This document shows, one piece after another, positions 63,798-64,000 of a stretch of DNA of 64,000 nt. Made by a program: the position numbers and the translations under genes. This DNA comes from Burkholderia sp. 4M9327F10 (lineage in GTDB: Bacteria > Pseudomonadota > Gammaproteobacteria > Burkholderiales > Burkholderiaceae): the NCBI RefSeq assembly GCF_005503145.1, contig NZ_SCNV01000046.1:1-64000 (forward strand), read 5' to 3'. Position 1 is the stretch's first letter. Each line of letters starts with the position of its first letter. The notes under the pieces are model-generated. The model did not search any database. It saw nothing but the letters and a program-made list of their open reading frames with translations, and was not told the DNA's origin.

Positions 63798-64000
63798 TCA
63801 ACCGGCCCACTCGGAGCAGCGGATCACGCTGCAGAAATTCCCGGCGTGAAAATGCGGTTCCTTGTCGGCGAGCACGTCGGCCTTGACGTTACCGAAGGTC
63901 GTTTCCGGCTTGTGCTGGATCCCGTCGTAGAACGCCTGAATGATGTCTTCCTTGAAATTCGGCGTGCGCGGATGCGCATGGACGACAGCATTGCGCTCGA
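63798..64000 (-). CDS. C-terminal end of an HD-domain (cyanamide hydratase-like) protein, partial
   Basis: Only the last 67 codons are inside the window. They read DIIQAFYDGIQHKPETTFG, NVKADVLADKEPHF and NFCSVIRCSEWAG, ending at a TGA at 63798. The KPxTTFGxVxADVLAD pattern with the NFxSVI end is what I associate with the C-terminus of HD-domain proteins of the cyanamide hydratase group. The catalytic HD region is outside the window, so the assignment rests on a short tail. Confidence 0.5.
   Translation of the reverse strand, partial: ERNAVVHAHPRTPNFKEDIIQAFYDGIQHKPETTFGNVKADVLADKEPHFHAGNFCSVIRCSEWAG

Noticed and set aside
1..64000. CRISPR arrays, tRNA or rRNA genes, transposases, integrases and attachment repeats
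   Set aside because: None was recognised on either strand; short inverted repeats are single and fit operators or terminators.

Overview
This 64 kb window is high-GC, gene-dense chromosomal DNA. The mix of short catabolic operons, LysR/AraC/GntR/TetR regulators and many transporters suggests a soil or plant-associated betaproteobacterium of the Burkholderia/Paraburkholderia type. That assignment is inferred from gene content and protein style, not from a search. I found no rRNA, tRNA, CRISPR array, integrase or insertion sequence, so the window looks like stable metabolic chromosome. Two broken regulator genes are present: an ArsR-like remnant and a metR remnant.

Layout. At 1-3.8 kb there is a DNA-repair operon (FAN1-type VRR-NUC nuclease plus a nuclease/Fe-S/DEAH helicase cut by the left edge) with a near-perfect LexA box in front. 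At 4-5.8 kb lies a LytS/LytTR two-component pair. From 5.9 to 11.8 kb there are single genes: fatty acid hydroxylase, DinB protein, methyltransferase, aldolase-type PLP enzyme, DUF1801 protein, and a MarR-DHA2 efflux pair. From 11.8 to 17.9 kb is a sugar-acid (mannonate/fructuronate/idonate) module: GntR regulator, transporter, L-idonate-type dehydrogenase, mannonate dehydratase and a divergent mannonate oxidoreductase. A 17-bp motif is shared by its two control points. From 17.9 to 25.6 kb a glutamine-synthetase-like ligase, aldehyde dehydrogenase, iron alcohol dehydrogenase and M81 metallopeptidase form an operon next to AraC and LysR regulators. I propose that it degrades an amine or amino alcohol through gamma-glutamyl intermediates.

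From 26 to 32 kb are an HD hydrolase, queH, the remains of metR, metE and a cystathionine-gamma-synthase-like enzyme. From 32 to 35.2 kb are a GDSL lipoprotein and a LysR/maleate-isomerase pair. From 35.3 to 42.1 kb is a complete polyol-type ABC importer with a polyol dehydrogenase and SorC regulator; a perfect palindrome lies in its divergent promoter region. From 42.4 to 48.2 kb are a benzaldehyde-type dehydrogenase, two NTF2-like proteins, a transporter and a bacterial paraoxonase-like propeller that keeps the full set of PON1 metal and histidine residues.

From 48.2 to 58.5 kb is an aromatic-acid cluster: aryl-CoA ligase, salicyloyl-CoA-hydroxylase-like monooxygenase, VOC protein with an extra C-terminal domain, alpha/beta hydrolase, TetR regulator, SDR, divergent MHS transporter, a class II aldolase-fold protein lacking the usual catalytic acid, and an AraC regulator. 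From 58.4 to 64 kb are stress and envelope genes: RcnB-like protein, cupin, Mpo1-like membrane protein, Asp-nucleophile hydrolase, Tat-exported iron superoxide dismutase, catalase, and the end of an HD-family gene.

The best candidates for undescribed biology are the gamma-glutamyl operon (20-25.6 kb) and the CoA-dependent aromatic cluster (48-57 kb). The PON-like enzyme next to the latter is a third candidate.
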